Shown here: positions 26,258 through 37,100 of the stretch, in pieces
How the letters are laid out: each line of letters starts with the position of its first letter
Numbering within the stretch: the first letter of the stretch is position 1
Source: Rhizobium sp. NZLR1
Lineage (GTDB): Bacteria > Pseudomonadota > Alphaproteobacteria > Rhizobiales > Rhizobiaceae
Direction: 5' to 3'
DNA length: 64,000 bases
Assembly: GCF_017357385.1 (NCBI RefSeq)
Contig: NZ_CP071632.1
Span: 1,927,501-1,991,500, forward strand
The notes under the pieces: generated by a model
Told to the model about the DNA's origin: nothing
The model's database searches: none
What the model saw: the letters and a program-made list of their open reading frames with translations, nothing else
Translations under genes and position numbers: made by a program

Positions 26258-26286
26258 GGCGCGTCCCTCCTCGGGCGCGTCTTTTT
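26258..26286 (+). terminator. Rho-independent terminator after valS
   Basis: GGCGCGTCC (26258-26266) pairs with GGGCGCGTC (26273-26281, one G-T pair), followed by TTTTT. The rest of 26225-26623 is AT-richer promoter DNA with a possible -35 TTGACG near 26489. Confidence 0.7.
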
Positions 26287-26623
26287 CATTGGTTCGGCGC
26301 GCGTGATTCGGCCTGAAAGCGGCTGATTTCAGGCGCTGAGCCTGTGGATTACGGCTGGACGGACCTCCCGGGGGTGAAAACTGCCACTGTTGTCGGATTG
26401 ATACAGCTTCTGCAATGTTTGGAATGAAAACCCAAAAGCCCATCTTAAAACCGATAACCTGGGAATAAAATTTTATTAACCAGATTTTTTGACGTGTCCG
26501 TCAATTTCTTTACGTAAGCTAGTCGCTGCAATGCCTGGAAGCGCTGCCGTGGCGCGCGTTGCCATGTCGAGCGAACACTTACTAGAGTGACGTGACATCA
26601 ATTGCTGGAGTGGGGGAGACACA

Positions 26624-27901
26624 ATGGCATCGCGTAGGTTTTCCAAGGGCGTAACGTCGCTCGTTCTTTTTTCGTCGCTTGCATCGCCGTCCTTCGCCGG
26701 CGGTCTGGAGCGCGGCGGATACAATATCGACCTTCTCTTCGACAATTCGCGGTTCTCGGTGCAATCCGGTGCGACCTATGTCATGCCGCAGCGCAGGCTG
26801 ACGAACGTCAAGGACACCAAAGCCTCGGACGGCCTCGGCACCAACGGCATCGGCGGTGGTTCGACCACAGCGGATGAGACGGAGGATTACTGGGTCCCCT
26901 ATCTCGGGGTAAAGGTTGGTTTCGGAGACGCCATCGACTGCTTGGGCGATTATTCAACGCCCTTCGGCGCACACACCAATCCCGGCACTGATTGGCTGGG
27001 CGTCAACAACAACATCGAAACCAAGATCAGCACCCGCAACTACGGTGCCACTTGCTCCTATCGTTTCGACATGGGTCCCGGACAGCTTCGCCTGATCGGT
27101 GGCGGATTCTACCAGACGGTCGAGGGGTTCAAGACGCGCCTCGTCGCCCCGATCACCACTCTGCCGGCCGCACTAATCTATGACGGCACTGGCCGTCTGG
27201 ACCTTGCCGACCAGGCTTGGGGATGGCGGGCGGGCGTCGCCTACGAAATCCCGGAATATGCCTTTCGCGCCAGCCTGGTCTATAACAGCAAGGTCAAGTA
27301 TGACGATCTCACGGGCACGGTCGACTTGACCGAGGTGCCGAAGGCCGTCAGTCCCACCAATCCCTACCTCGGTATCGTCACACCCGTCTACGGTTCGGCC
27401 GAAGCGCCCGATTCCGTCGAGTTGAAGCTGCAGAGCGGCATTGCCCCCGACTGGCTTGCCTTCGGTTCGGTCAAGTGGACGAACTGGAGCGTGCTTCAGT
27501 CGATCGCCTTCTGCCCGAAGGCCACCAAGGGCGTCGTCGCCTGCAACGCCGGCAGCCAACTCACCTCGCTCGACCTCTTGTATCGCGACGGCTGGACGAT
27601 CAGCGGCGGCGTCGGCCACAAGTTCAACGACCAATGGGCAGGCGCCCTCAGCCTGACCTGGGATCGCGGCACAAGCCAGGGCTACGGCGCCCAAACCGAC
27701 ACGTGGACGCTTGGCGCAGGTGTTTCCTATACGCCGGTCGAAAACGTCGAATGGCGTCTGGCCGGTGCGCTCGGCATCATGACCGCCGGTGAATCCGGCA
27801 CCTTCGTCTATAACGGCAAGACTTACGGCGACGACGTCTCTTATTCCTTCGGCGACGATCTGGTGGCGGCGCTTTCCACCAGCGTAAAGATCAAGTTCTG
27901 A
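26624..27901 (+). CDS. FadL/OmpP1-family outer-membrane protein
   Basis: A 425-residue outer-membrane beta-barrel. It has a signal peptide (residues 1-25, ending SPSFA), then GLERGGYNIDLLFDNSRFS, a variant of the FadL N-terminal hatch. Alternating beta-strand pattern throughout and a final aromatic/charged strand (DDLVAALSTSVKIKF) support a barrel. FadL proteins take up long-chain fatty acids or other hydrophobic compounds. Monocistronic with its own terminator. The ligand is not predictable. Confidence 0.82.
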   Translation: MASRRFSKGVTSLVLFSSLASPSFAGGLERGGYNIDLLFDNSRFSVQSGATYVMPQRRLTNVKDTKASDGLGTNGIGGGSTTADETEDYWVPYLGVKVGFGDAIDCLGDYSTPFGAHTNPGTDWLGVNNNIETKISTRNYGATCSYRFDMGPGQLRLIGGGFYQTVEGFKTRLVAPITTLPAALIYDGTGRLDLADQAWGWRAGVAYEIPEYAFRASLVYNSKVKYDDLTGTVDLTEVPKAVSPTNPYLGIVTPVYGSAEAPDSVELKLQSGIAPDWLAFGSVKWTNWSVLQSIAFCPKATKGVVACNAGSQLTSLDLLYRDGWTISGGVGHKFNDQWAGALSLTWDRGTSQGYGAQTDTWTLGAGVSYTPVENVEWRLAGALGIMTAGESGTFVYNGKTYGDDVSYSFGDDLVAALSTSVKIKF

Positions 27902-27927
27902 CCCTGCGTCCCAAGTAGAGGTTTGAG

Positions 27928-27954
27928 AGCCCGGCAGTCTGCCGGGCTTTTTTT
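27928..27954 (+). terminator. Rho-independent terminator after the FadL-like gene
   Basis: AGCCCGGCA (27928-27936) pairs with TGCCGGGCT (27940-27948), followed by a run of T. Confidence 0.88.
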
Positions 27955-28620
27955 GAGCACTCCGTAAGACAAATTGACGTTCTGATTTGTGACGATTCAG
28001 CAACACTTTTTTACGACGATTGCCGTAAGGTGGCAGCGGGGTGAAATTGTCCATTTCCCGCCACAAAGAGGGCGCAGCGCTATTTGCGGGCAAGGTGATG
28101 GGCAGGCTTACGGTGCGTGTAAATAGTAGCATGGGTCGATTTTTTTCCGGCAACAACAGATCGCGCGATACGATTGGCAACAATCGTTTGATTGCGGCCG
28201 TTTCGCTTTCTGCACAAGGCTGTTGCGACCGCCAATCCGGTCTCACGGCGGCGCCGTCGAGCCGTTCTTTGTTGTCGTTTTCGGCCCGCTCGGATGAGCG
28301 GCACGGCTTTCCTGGAGATGTCGATACCGGTTTCGTCACATTTGTTGTTTACGATTATGGTGAAGGCGGGAAGGCGGATGCCGCAACTGTCGAAAGCCTG
28401 CCACGGAGATTGCTGTCGGGCCATGCCGTGAGCCGGGTGGTTCTGAATGATGCGCTGAAAATTCGGCCTTCGAGAGAGGGCCAGTGGGCTGGATGCGACG
28501 CGGGCAAAGGAGCCATGGAGCTCGCCGCGGGATCGCTCGCCTCGAAGAAATACATCCGCGGAATGCACAGCGCGAGCGCCGCTGCTTCCTGCCTGCGATG
28601 AGCGAAAGAAATCGGTTGAA
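27955..28620. other. Long non-coding upstream region of exoR
   Basis: 666 bp with long open frames on both strands (28041-28601 plus, 28080-28775 minus) whose residue composition looks random. It carries AT-rich promoter-like DNA near 27960-28040 with repeated TTGACG/TGACGATT-like elements. It should contain the exoR promoter and leader. No RNA family is recognised. Confidence 0.45.
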
Positions 28621-29424
28621 ATGGTGACGTCCGAGTTCAGACTGTTCAAATTCATGCTGATGGGCATGTCGATGGCCGTAGCGCTGGCGCTGTCCGGCCC
28701 GGTCCGCGCATTTGACATCAAGGCGGGCGTCAGCAAGGAATCCGGACCCTTCGACCTCTTCAAGTTCGGCTTCAAGGCCTATAAGAACGGACAGAAGGAA
28801 GAGGCGGTCGAAGCCTATAAATACGCTGCTGAAAAGGGGCACACCGGCTCACGCTGGGCGCTCGCCAATATGTATGCCGATGGCGACGGTGTCACGCAGG
28901 ATGATTTCGAAGCCTTCAAGATTTACAGCGAAATCGCCCAGCAGGGCGTCGAACCGGGCTCGGAAGATACCGGCTTCTTTGTCAACGCGCTGCTGTCGCT
29001 CGCCAATTATTACAAACACGGCATATCAGGCAGTCCGGTCCGGATCGACCTCAGCCAGGCGCGCCAGCTTTATTTTCAGGTGGCCTCCACCTTTGGCGTC
29101 CCCGAGGCGCAGTTCCAGCTGGCGCAGATGATGCTGGCCGGCGAGGGCGGCAATTCCAGCCCGCAGCAGGCGAAGAAATGGCTGAACCAGGCCCGCAAGA
29201 GCGGTCACCCAGGCGCCATGGCGGTCTTCGGCAATATTCTTTTCGACGAGGGCCAGACGGCCCGCGGCCTGGCGCTGATGACGGCCGCGCTCGACCGCTG
29301 CAAGCCCAAGGATTGCAGCTGGATGGAAGCGCTGCAGGAACAGGCCTTCTCCGTTGCCAATGAGGCCGACCGCCGCACGGCGGTATCCCTATCGCACAGC
29401 ATCGCAACTAGCTCCGACGACTAG
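28621..29424 (+). CDS. exoR: ExoR, periplasmic repressor of ExoS-ChvI signalling
   Basis: A 267-residue secreted protein with a signal peptide (LMGMSMAVALALSGPVRAFD) and Sel1-like helical repeats (KAYKNGQKEEAVEAYKYAAE, GHTGSRWALANMYADGDGV, then VPEAQFQLAQMMLAGEGG). In S. meliloti and Agrobacterium, ExoR binds the sensor ExoS/ChvG in the periplasm and holds it off. Its proteolysis at low pH or on host contact releases exopolysaccharide synthesis and represses motility. Length and sequence pattern fit closely. The tail after 'RRTAVSLSHSIATSSDD' is short and polar. Confidence 0.93.
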   Translation: MVTSEFRLFKFMLMGMSMAVALALSGPVRAFDIKAGVSKESGPFDLFKFGFKAYKNGQKEEAVEAYKYAAEKGHTGSRWALANMYADGDGVTQDDFEAFKIYSEIAQQGVEPGSEDTGFFVNALLSLANYYKHGISGSPVRIDLSQARQLYFQVASTFGVPEAQFQLAQMMLAGEGGNSSPQQAKKWLNQARKSGHPGAMAVFGNILFDEGQTARGLALMTAALDRCKPKDCSWMEALQEQAFSVANEADRRTAVSLSHSIATSSDD

Positions 29425-29441
29425 TATCAAGGCGAAAAGCC

Positions 29442-30233
29442 TCAGGCCGTGAAATCGAAATAAGCGATGACCGGTACGTGGTCGGACGGCTTTTCCCAGG
29501 CCCGCACGTGTTTTTCGATTGCAGCCGACGTCATCCGGTCGGCGGCCTCAGGCGACAGCAGCAGATGATCGATGCGGATGCCGTTGTTCTTCGGCCATGC
29601 GCCGGCTTGATAATCCCAGAAGGAATAGAGCTGCGTCGCATCCGTCGTCACGCGCACGGCATCCGTCAGCCCGAGATTTTCGAGCCGGCGGAACGCCTCC
29701 CGCGTCTGCGGCAGAAACAGCGCATCGCTTTCCCAGACCTTGGGATCGAAGCAGTCGTGCGGTTCCGGGATGACATTGTAATCGCCGGCAAGGACCAGCA
29801 TCTCCTCATAGGCCAGCCGCTCGGCTGCAAACGTCCGCAGGCGCTCCATCCAGGCGAGCTTGTAGGGATATTTTTCCGTGTCGACAGGATTGCCGTTCGG
29901 CAGGTAGAGGCAGCAGACGCGCAGGATACGTGTGTCGGGCAGGGTGAACACCGCTTCGATGAAGCGGGATTGTTCGTCCAGCGGATCGCCGGGCAGGCCG
30001 CGGTTCACTTCGGAAGGTGAACTCTTCGAGAGAATGGCCACACCGTTGAAGCCCTTCTGACCGTGCGTCTCGACGTGATAACCGAGCGCCTCGATCTCGA
30101 GCCTTGGAAAACCTTCGTCGACCGTTTTGATCTCCTGCAGGCAAACGATATCCGGATCGGAATCCTTGAGCCATTGCGTAAGATTGTCGATGCGCGCCTT
30201 GACGCCATTGATGTTCCAGGTCGCGATCTTCAT
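29442..30233 (-). CDS. xthA: Exodeoxyribonuclease III
   Basis: A 263-residue AP endonuclease / 3'-5' exonuclease of base-excision repair. Motifs: MKIATWNINGVKARI, CLQEIKTVDEGFP (metal Glu), LAGDYNVIPEPHDCFDP, and the C-terminal IRIDHLLLSPEA and KPSDHVPVIAYF (catalytic His). The frame runs 62 codons further upstream through the dispersed repeat, but that extension is repeat-derived. The family start is MKIATWN at 30233. It converges on exoR, with 17 bp between the stops. Confidence 0.95.
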   Translation of the reverse strand: MKIATWNINGVKARIDNLTQWLKDSDPDIVCLQEIKTVDEGFPRLEIEALGYHVETHGQKGFNGVAILSKSSPSEVNRGLPGDPLDEQSRFIEAVFTLPDTRILRVCCLYLPNGNPVDTEKYPYKLAWMERLRTFAAERLAYEEMLVLAGDYNVIPEPHDCFDPKVWESDALFLPQTREAFRRLENLGLTDAVRVTTDATQLYSFWDYQAGAWPKNNGIRIDHLLLSPEAADRMTSAAIEKHVRAWEKPSDHVPVIAYFDFTA

Positions 30234-30251
30234 GGCTCTGTCCCGTTGCGC

Positions 30252-30359
30252 ATAATGCATGTCGCCCAGAAATGTGCAGCGGTTCTGGATAACGGCATGC
30301 ATAAAAACAAAAGAACTAAAGCGCGCCGCATGAATCAGCTTCGAGGCGGTGCGCTTTAG
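30252..30359. repeat. Dispersed mosaic palindromic repeat, copy 2 (RIME-like)
   Basis: Same architecture and direction as the copy at 12842-12950: ATGCATGTCG...GGCATGCAT, then CTAAAGCGCGCCGCAT...GCGGTGCGCTTTAG. It lies just upstream of xthA. Open frames through it in the two copies give matching peptides (for example KLIHAARFS / NLIHATRFS), which can mislead gene callers. Confidence 0.8.
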
Positions 30360-30464
30360 TGCGCTTCTTTTATCGTGGTCTTTCGTCGTCGGACAAGACG
30401 GTAAACCGGCCGAAAGCATTATCTTCGGCCGGTTCGATGGGGAGAACGCAGTGCGTTCGGATCT

Positions 30465-30797
30465 TCAGATCGAGAAGCTGGTGCCACAACCGCAGCTTGC
30501 CACTGCGTTCGGGTTCTTGATCTGGAAGGATTGACCGAGCAGATTGTCGACGAAGTCGATCTCGGAACCCGCCATGTAGACGAGCGAAAGGCTGTCGATC
30601 AGCACCTTGGCATTGTTCTTTTCGACGACGACGTCGTCGTCATCAGCGCTGTCGGCAAGGTCGAACTTGTAGGAAAAGCCCGAGCAGCCGCCGCCTTCGA
30701 CGGAGACGCGCAGCGCGCTCTTGCCGGCCTCGGCGCCGACGATCGCAGCGATACGCTTTGCTGCGGCATCTGAAAGGGTTACACTCGTATCCGTCAT
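30465..30797 (-). CDS. erpA: Iron-sulfur cluster insertion protein, ErpA/HesB family
   Basis: A 110-residue A-type Fe-S carrier that delivers clusters to apo-enzymes. The three conserved cysteines are in GGGCSGFSYKF and the C-terminal SCGCGTSF. AGGAGG lies five bases before the ATG at 30797; the frame extends seven codons further but the extension contains that ribosome-binding site. Divergent from dgt, an arrangement common in Rhizobiales. ErpA rather than SufA is suggested by the isolated location, not by a unique motif. Confidence 0.88.
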   Translation of the reverse strand: MTDTSVTLSDAAAKRIAAIVGAEAGKSALRVSVEGGGCSGFSYKFDLADSADDDDVVVEKNNAKVLIDSLSLVYMAGSEIDFVDNLLGQSFQIKNPNAVASCGCGTSFSI

Positions 30798-31019
30798 GTT
30801 TCCTCCTGCCGGGGTCAAGATCCGGAGAGAATGGGTTTTGGCACTCGAATATTCAAATGCCTGATATCAAACAAACTTATCATGATCTTCGTAAAAAGGC
30901 CATGATGCGCCGAGGTGGTTGAGAAAGCACCTCTTTGCCGTTTCTTCGGGCTATAGGTATGAAGAGCGCAAAGCGGCGTCAATGGGCAGATGCGGCAACA
31001 TGCAGGATGACGGTGAACA

Positions 31020-32237
31020 ATGACGATCGATAGGCGTGCTTTGGGTTTCGGCAGCGGTGAAAGGGCGGTCTATGCGGCCGACCCCTGGACGACGCGCGGA
31101 CGGCTTTATCAGGAGGATGAAAGCCCGACGCGCTCCGACTTCCAGCGCGACCGTGACCGCATCGTCCATACCACCGCCTTCCGACGGCTGAAGCACAAGA
31201 CCCAGGTCTTCATCGCTCAGGACGGCGATCATTACCGTACCCGGCTCACGCACACGATCGAGGTGGCGCAGATTGCCCGCGCGCTCGCCCGCGCCCTGAA
31301 GCTCGACGAGGATCTGGCCGAGGGCGTGGCGCTCGTGCACGATTTCGGCCACACGCCGTTCGGTCATACCGGCGAGGACGCGCTGCACGAGGTGCTGCTG
31401 CCCTATGGCGGCTTCGACCACAATGCACAATCGCTGCGCATCGTGACCAAGCTGGAGCGGCGTTATGCCGAATTCGACGGCATCAACCTGACATGGGAAA
31501 GCCTCGAAGGTCTGGTCAAGCACAATGGTCCGCTGCTGACGCCCGAAGGTGTCGGCACGCGCGGTCCCGTTCCACAGCCGATCCTCGATTATTGCGAGCT
31601 GCACGATCTCGAGCTTGCAACCTATGCCAGCCTCGAGGCCCAAGTCGCGGCGATCGCCGACGACATCGCCTATAACACCCACGATATCGACGACGGCCTG
31701 CGCTCCGGCTACCTGACTTTCGATATGCTGGAGGAAATCCCGTTTCTCGCCGGGCTGATGGCCGAGGTCAGGGCGCGATACCCGCATCTGGAGCCGAGCC
31801 GCTTCACCCATGAGATCATGCGCCGGCAGATCACCCGCATGGTCGAAGACGTGATCGGCGTCGCGCAGGCACGCCTTTCCCTGCTGCGCCCCGAGAGCGC
31901 AGCCGACATTCGCGGTGCCGACCGGGTTATCGCCACGTTTTCCGATCACATGGCCGAGACCGACAGGCTGATCAAGGCGATGCTCTTCAAACGTATCTAC
32001 CGCAATCCCGATATCATGCGCATCCGTGCGGGTGCGGCGCAGATCGTCACCGATCTCTTTGCCGCCTACATGGCCAATCCCAAGGAGATGCAGAGCCACT
32101 ACTGGGTCGATCATATCGCCGGCCTGTCGGATGCGCCGAAGGCCCGCCATGTCGGCGATTATCTCGCCGGCATGACCGACACCTATGCGATCAGCGCCCA
32201 CAGGCGATTGTTTGACCAGACTCCGGATTTGCGATAG
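31020..32237 (+). CDS. dgt: Deoxyguanosinetriphosphate triphosphohydrolase-like protein
   Basis: A 405-residue HD-domain dNTPase. HD ligands are visible in [20 protein letters not shown] and [18 protein letters not shown], with a later Asp in [15 protein letters not shown]. It hydrolyses dNTPs to deoxynucleosides and triphosphate and may limit the dNTP pool. Length matches the alphaproteobacterial Dgt-like type 2 family. It is 64 bp upstream of argS and probably co-transcribed with it. Confidence 0.9.
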   Translation: MTIDRRALGFGSGERAVYAADPWTTRGRLYQEDESPTRSDFQRDRDRIVHTTAFRRLKHKTQVFIAQDGDHYRTRLTHTIEVAQIARALARALKLDEDLAEGVALVHDFGHTPFGHTGEDALHEVLLPYGGFDHNAQSLRIVTKLERRYAEFDGINLTWESLEGLVKHNGPLLTPEGVGTRGPVPQPILDYCELHDLELATYASLEAQVAAIADDIAYNTHDIDDGLRSGYLTFDMLEEIPFLAGLMAEVRARYPHLEPSRFTHEIMRRQITRMVEDVIGVAQARLSLLRPESAADIRGADRVIATFSDHMAETDRLIKAMLFKRIYRNPDIMRIRAGAAQIVTDLFAAYMANPKEMQSHYWVDHIAGLSDAPKARHVGDYLAGMTDTYAISAHRRLFDQTPDLR

Positions 32238-32301
32238 GCAGCGGTCGCCCCGCCGAAGGCCGATTTAAGCCTTTGGCACAGCCTATGCATGGAAGAGTGT
32301 G

Positions 32302-34059
32302 ATGAACCTTTTTACCGACTTCGAAGCCAGGATCAAAACCGCCCTTGAACAGATCGATCTGGTCAGGGAAAAGCGATCCGAGCTCGATTTCGGCCGCATC
32401 GCCGTCGAGCCGCCACGTGACGCGAGCCATGGCGATGTCGCGACCAATGCCGCCATGGTGCTGGCAAAACCGCTCGGAACCAACCCGCGCGCGCTGGCCG
32501 ACATCATCATCGCCAAGCTCAGGGAGGATGCCGACATCGCCGAGGTTTCGGTCGCCGGCCCGGGTTTCATCAACATCCGTCTGGCCGTCGGCTACTGGCA
32601 GCGGCTGCTCGCTGCGATGATCGGCGCCAGCATCGATTACGGCCGCTCGACGCTTGGTGAGGGCCGGAAGGTCAACGTCGAATATGTCTCGGCCAATCCG
32701 ACCGGCCCGATGCATGTCGGCCATTGCCGCGGTGCCGTCGTCGGTGATGCGCTCGCCAACCTGCTCGCCTTTGCTGGTTACGACGTCGAGAAGGAATACT
32801 ATATCAACGATGCCGGCTCGCAGATCGACGTGCTCGCCCGTTCGGTTTTCCTGCGCTATCGCGAAGCGCTCGGCGAAAAGATCGGCGAAATTCCCTCGGG
32901 TCTCTATCCAGGCGACTATCTCGTGCCCGTCGGCCAGTCGCTTGCCGCCGATTACGGCGTACGGCTGCACAACATGCCGGAAGACCAATGGATGCCGATC
33001 GTCAAGGATCGCACCATCGATGCGATGATGGTGATGATCCGCGAAGACCTGGCGGCGCTGAACGTCCATCATGACGTCTTCTTCTCCGAGCGCACGCTGC
33101 ATGCCCATGGTGCAGCCGCGATCCGCACGGCGATTAACGACCTGACCTTCAAGGGCTATGTCTACAAAGGCACGCTGCCGCCACCGAAGGGACAACTGCC
33201 TGAGGATTGGGAGGATCGCGAACAGACGCTGTTCCGCTCGACCGAAGTCGGTGACGATATCGACCGGCCACTGATCAAGTCGGATGGCTCCTACACCTAT
33301 TTCGCCGCCGACGTCGCCTACTTCAAGAACAAGTTCGACCGCGGTTTCGACGAGATGATCTATGTGCTTGGCGCCGACCATGGCGGCTACGTCAAGCGCC
33401 TGGAAGCGGTTGCACGTGGCGTTTCGGACGGTGAGGCGAAACTGACGGTGCTGCTCTGCCAGCTCGTCAAGCTCTATCGCAACGGCGAGCCGGTGAAGAT
33501 GTCGAAGCGCTCGGGCGATTTCGTTACGCTTCGGGAAGTGGTCGAGGAGGTCGGTCGTGATTCGGTGCGTTTCATGATGCTTTATCGCAAGAATTCCGAG
33601 CCGCTCGACTTCGATTTCGCCAAAGTGACGGAACAGTCGAAAGATAATCCGGTTTTTTACGTGCAATATGCGCATGCCCGCTGCATGTCGGTCTTCCGGC
33701 AGGCGAGGGAGGCTTTTGGCGACCTCGATGTTTCGGCCGCCGAACTGGCGCAAACCGTTGCAGGCATTGGCGATCCGGCCGAATTGCAGCTCGTCGCCAA
33801 GCTCGCCGAATTCCCGCGGATCGTCGAGGCTGCAGCCCAGTCACAGGAGCCGCATCGGGTCGCTTTTTACCTCTACGACCTCGCTAGTTCTTTCCATGCG
33901 CACTGGAACAAAGGTAAAGATCAGCCGGAATTACGATTTGTTAATGATAAAAACCGAGAATCAACTATTGCCAGACTTGGGCTGGTGTACGCCGTCGCGT
34001 CGGTTTTGAAGTCGGGACTTGCCATTACAGGCACTGCCGCACCGGACGAAATGCGATAA
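32302..34059 (+). CDS. argS: Arginine--tRNA ligase
   Basis: A 585-residue class I synthetase charging tRNA-Arg. HIGH motif is HVGH in [20 protein letters not shown]; the KMSK-like motif is [13 protein letters not shown]. The N-terminal additional domain ([15 protein letters not shown]) and the C-terminal anticodon-binding domain ([18 protein letters not shown]) are both present. Start at ATG 32302; an in-frame GTG directly precedes it. Confidence 0.97.
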   Translation: MNLFTDFEARIKTALEQIDLVREKRSELDFGRIAVEPPRDASHGDVATNAAMVLAKPLGTNPRALADIIIAKLREDADIAEVSVAGPGFINIRLAVGYWQRLLAAMIGASIDYGRSTLGEGRKVNVEYVSANPTGPMHVGHCRGAVVGDALANLLAFAGYDVEKEYYINDAGSQIDVLARSVFLRYREALGEKIGEIPSGLYPGDYLVPVGQSLAADYGVRLHNMPEDQWMPIVKDRTIDAMMVMIREDLAALNVHHDVFFSERTLHAHGAAAIRTAINDLTFKGYVYKGTLPPPKGQLPEDWEDREQTLFRSTEVGDDIDRPLIKSDGSYTYFAADVAYFKNKFDRGFDEMIYVLGADHGGYVKRLEAVARGVSDGEAKLTVLLCQLVKLYRNGEPVKMSKRSGDFVTLREVVEEVGRDSVRFMMLYRKNSEPLDFDFAKVTEQSKDNPVFYVQYAHARCMSVFRQAREAFGDLDVSAAELAQTVAGIGDPAELQLVAKLAEFPRIVEAAAQSQEPHRVAFYLYDLASSFHAHWNKGKDQPELRFVNDKNRESTIARLGLVYAVASVLKSGLAITGTAAPDEMR

Positions 34060-34120
34060 CGTCACCATTTCCCCACAATGCGCTGGCAATTCAGAGTTGG
34101 CGTTTGCGAGTGGGATAGGC

Positions 34121-37100
34121 ATGGCTGATAAACAACTTGCGTATGATACGCGCGGAAAAGATGACCTGTTTGCCGACGATGATCCGTTGGCCGAACTTGC
34201 CCGTATCGTCGGCTTCGAACCCCGTGTTGCAGCAAACACGATAACCGAGCCCGCGCGGCAGGAGCCCGCCCTCGATCTCGAGGACGAGCTTGGCCGCGAG
34301 TTCGACCGTTACGATTCGCCACGTCCGCTCGCAGAGCTCGACCGGCCAGCCGAGCCGATCTCCGACGACGTCATCCCCGAAGATTACATTGAGCCCGTTC
34401 TCGATGTTTCTCCGGCTGCCGAGAGGCCGGAGGTTGCAGAGCCGGTTTCCGTCGCCTCCGTTGAGGCTGAGGAAGCAACTGTGCCTGCAGCAAGCAACTG
34501 GGATGCGCCCGCCGCCGACCCGGCGGCTTGGCCGCAGCAGCTTTCCGTCGAGCCCGCTTTCGAGACGCCGGTGCAATCGGCTATCGGCGGTGCCCGCGAC
34601 CTGATCGAGGAGCTTGAGCTGTCGATCGGTGCTGCTCCGGTCTCTTCGCTGCCGCAGCCCGCCAAGGCGCCGCAGTGGTCGGCCGCCAGCATCAGGTTGC
34701 CGCTTGCCAATTTCCACGCCGCGAAACGCGAGGAATCGGTTGTTCCGCCGAAGCCCGAACCTGTGGTCGAAGCAGCCGCAGCGCCGGTGGCTGAAGCGCA
34801 TTCCGCCGATCTGCCCGCTGCAGAGCCGCAGCCCGTAATCGAGCAGTCCGCCCCCGCCGTCGAGCAGTTGGCCCCCATCGTCGCTGCCGAGCCGTCCGAG
34901 GAATTCGAATCCGCGTCTCCGTCGCTCGGCTTCCCCGCCGAGCTCGATCGCCACGACGAGGTGATCGCGTCGGAAGAGGTTGCCGAGGTCGAGGACTTCG
35001 TCGAAATCGAAGACGATCTGGAAGATTTCGGGTCCGACGCCGGTTTCGATCTCATTGCCGCCGCCGTCGAAGGCGAGATCCAGGCCGATGCCGCGCTGAC
35101 CGAGGTCGTGCCCGACGTTCCGCACACTGCCGGCACTTTCGATCTTGACGATCTGCTCGCCGACGTCTCGCGTTATCCGGTACCGCAACGCCCCAATCCG
35201 GCGACGGTTTCGCCGCAGGCCGAATCGATCGAGGCAGCTCCCGTTGCCGCTGCATTTGTCCAGCCGCAAGTGATCGCGCCGGCACCGGTCGTCGCGGCTG
35301 CCGCTCGGCCTGCTCCGGTCTATGCTGCTGAAGCCGTAACGGTCGCGCCGCAGCTTGCCGAGGTCGCTGCACCTCAGCCTGCCGCGACGGCATATTCGCG
35401 GGCACAGCAACCTGTACCGGAAGCCGACGATCCCTTCGCCGGCCATGATTTCGAGCTGGATCTTGCCGGCATCGAGCTGGAACTCGCCGATCTCGATTTC
35501 TCCGAACCGCCAGAGCTGGCTCCGGCTGAGCCCGTGCCGCAGCTGGAGCCGGCAGTCCGTGCTCCCGAGCAGGCCGCTGCCATCTCGCCTAGGGCAGCGG
35601 CCGTTTTTGCGCCTGAGCCACAAATTCCTGCTTTCCAGCAGGCGGCTTCCGCCCCTGCACGGCCCGCTCCGGCTGTCGTTGCTGAGTCCCACGTTCGGGC
35701 TCAGGCTCAGGTTCCAACTCCGGCTCCGGCCTTCAACTGGACGCCTGTCGCTGACTCGACCGAAGACTTGCCGTTTGATCCGGCGATGATCTCCGATCCG
35801 GAGGATCGTCCTGAGGCTGTCGAGGACATGCACGTGCCGGCGCTACCGCCGGTCGAGCAGCCAGCTCCGGTCGCGAAAACTCAGGATTTCGATTTCGATC
35901 TCGACGCGGAGATCGCGAGCTTCTTCGAACCGGCCAAGCCGCGGGAAAACCCGGCGCCGGCCACGGATACGGCTGCCGCAGCGGCAAAGGTGGTCAAGCC
36001 CACCATCGCCGATGGCCTCGATGATTTCGAACGGGCGCTGGAGGAGGATTTCCGCCGCAGCGTGCGCGAGCCGGTCGAGCGCCGCGAAACCTCCGAAGTT
36101 CGGATTGAGTCGGCAAGCCAGGCGGCTGATTTCAGCCGGGCCCGGTCGATGCGCCGGCTGCTTGCCGGAGCCGTCGTGCTCGTGGTCTTCGCCGGCGTCG
36201 GTTACGGTGTCTATTCCTCCGTCTGGAACGGCGAGGGGCTCGGCATCGTCGCATCGGGCGAGCCGCGCGTGATCGCTGCGGACAAGGAGCCGGTCAAGGT
36301 CGTTCCGGAAAATCCCGGCGGCAAGACCGTGCCGAACCAGGACAAGGCGGTCTACGACCGTGTTGCCGGTTCTGCCGAGGAGCCGAAGCAGAAGGCGTTG
36401 GTTTCTTCCGACGAGGCGCCGGTCGATGTCGTCCAGCGCACGCTGACACCGGAAGCGCTGCCTGAGGACGACGAGAACGCCAACCCGAGTGATCAGGTCA
36501 CACCGACCGCAGTCGGTGAGACGGAGGATCCTCGGCTGCTGCCGAACCAGGACAATGCCGAAAACGCGCCCGCTAGCGATGCCGACAAGGCGCCGTCCGT
36601 TTCGCCGCGCAAGGTCCGCACGATGATCGTCAAGCCCGATGGCACGCTGGTCGCCCGCGAGGAACCAGCAGCCGTCGACCAGCCGGCTGCCCCGGTGACA
36701 TCGTCTGCTCAGCCGATGCCGGCGTTGACGGCCCCGTCGGCGCAATCGGCTTCGCCGGTGCCGCCGGTAGGCGGAACGGCCGCAAGCTTCCCGTCAAGCG
36801 CCGAGGTTGCTTCCGCCGATGCTCGTTCTGCAGCACCTGCCGAAACGACGCCGGCACAGCCGCCGCTGACAGGTGGCGCCGACACGCAGGCTGCAAATCC
36901 CGCCCCGGTCCAACCGCCGGTGCGCCCGGTCAAGACCGGGGCGGCGACCGATACCGCTCCGGTTCCGATCGCCCGTCCGGCCGAGCAGCCCGTCAACGTT
37001 GTCGGCACCGTGACCGAGAAGGGCAATGTCCGACCGCCGGCACAGCAGCCGAAGACGACTGAGGTCGCGGCCGCAGCACCGGTCGCCGCTCAGCCGCAGC

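Noticed and set aside
28041..28601. 186-codon plus-strand frame upstream of exoR
   Set aside because: Random-looking residues, GTG start without ribosome-binding site, and an equally long minus-strand frame over the same DNA.
30234..30419. N-terminal extension of XthA
   Set aside because: Encoded by the dispersed repeat; the conserved family start is at 30233.
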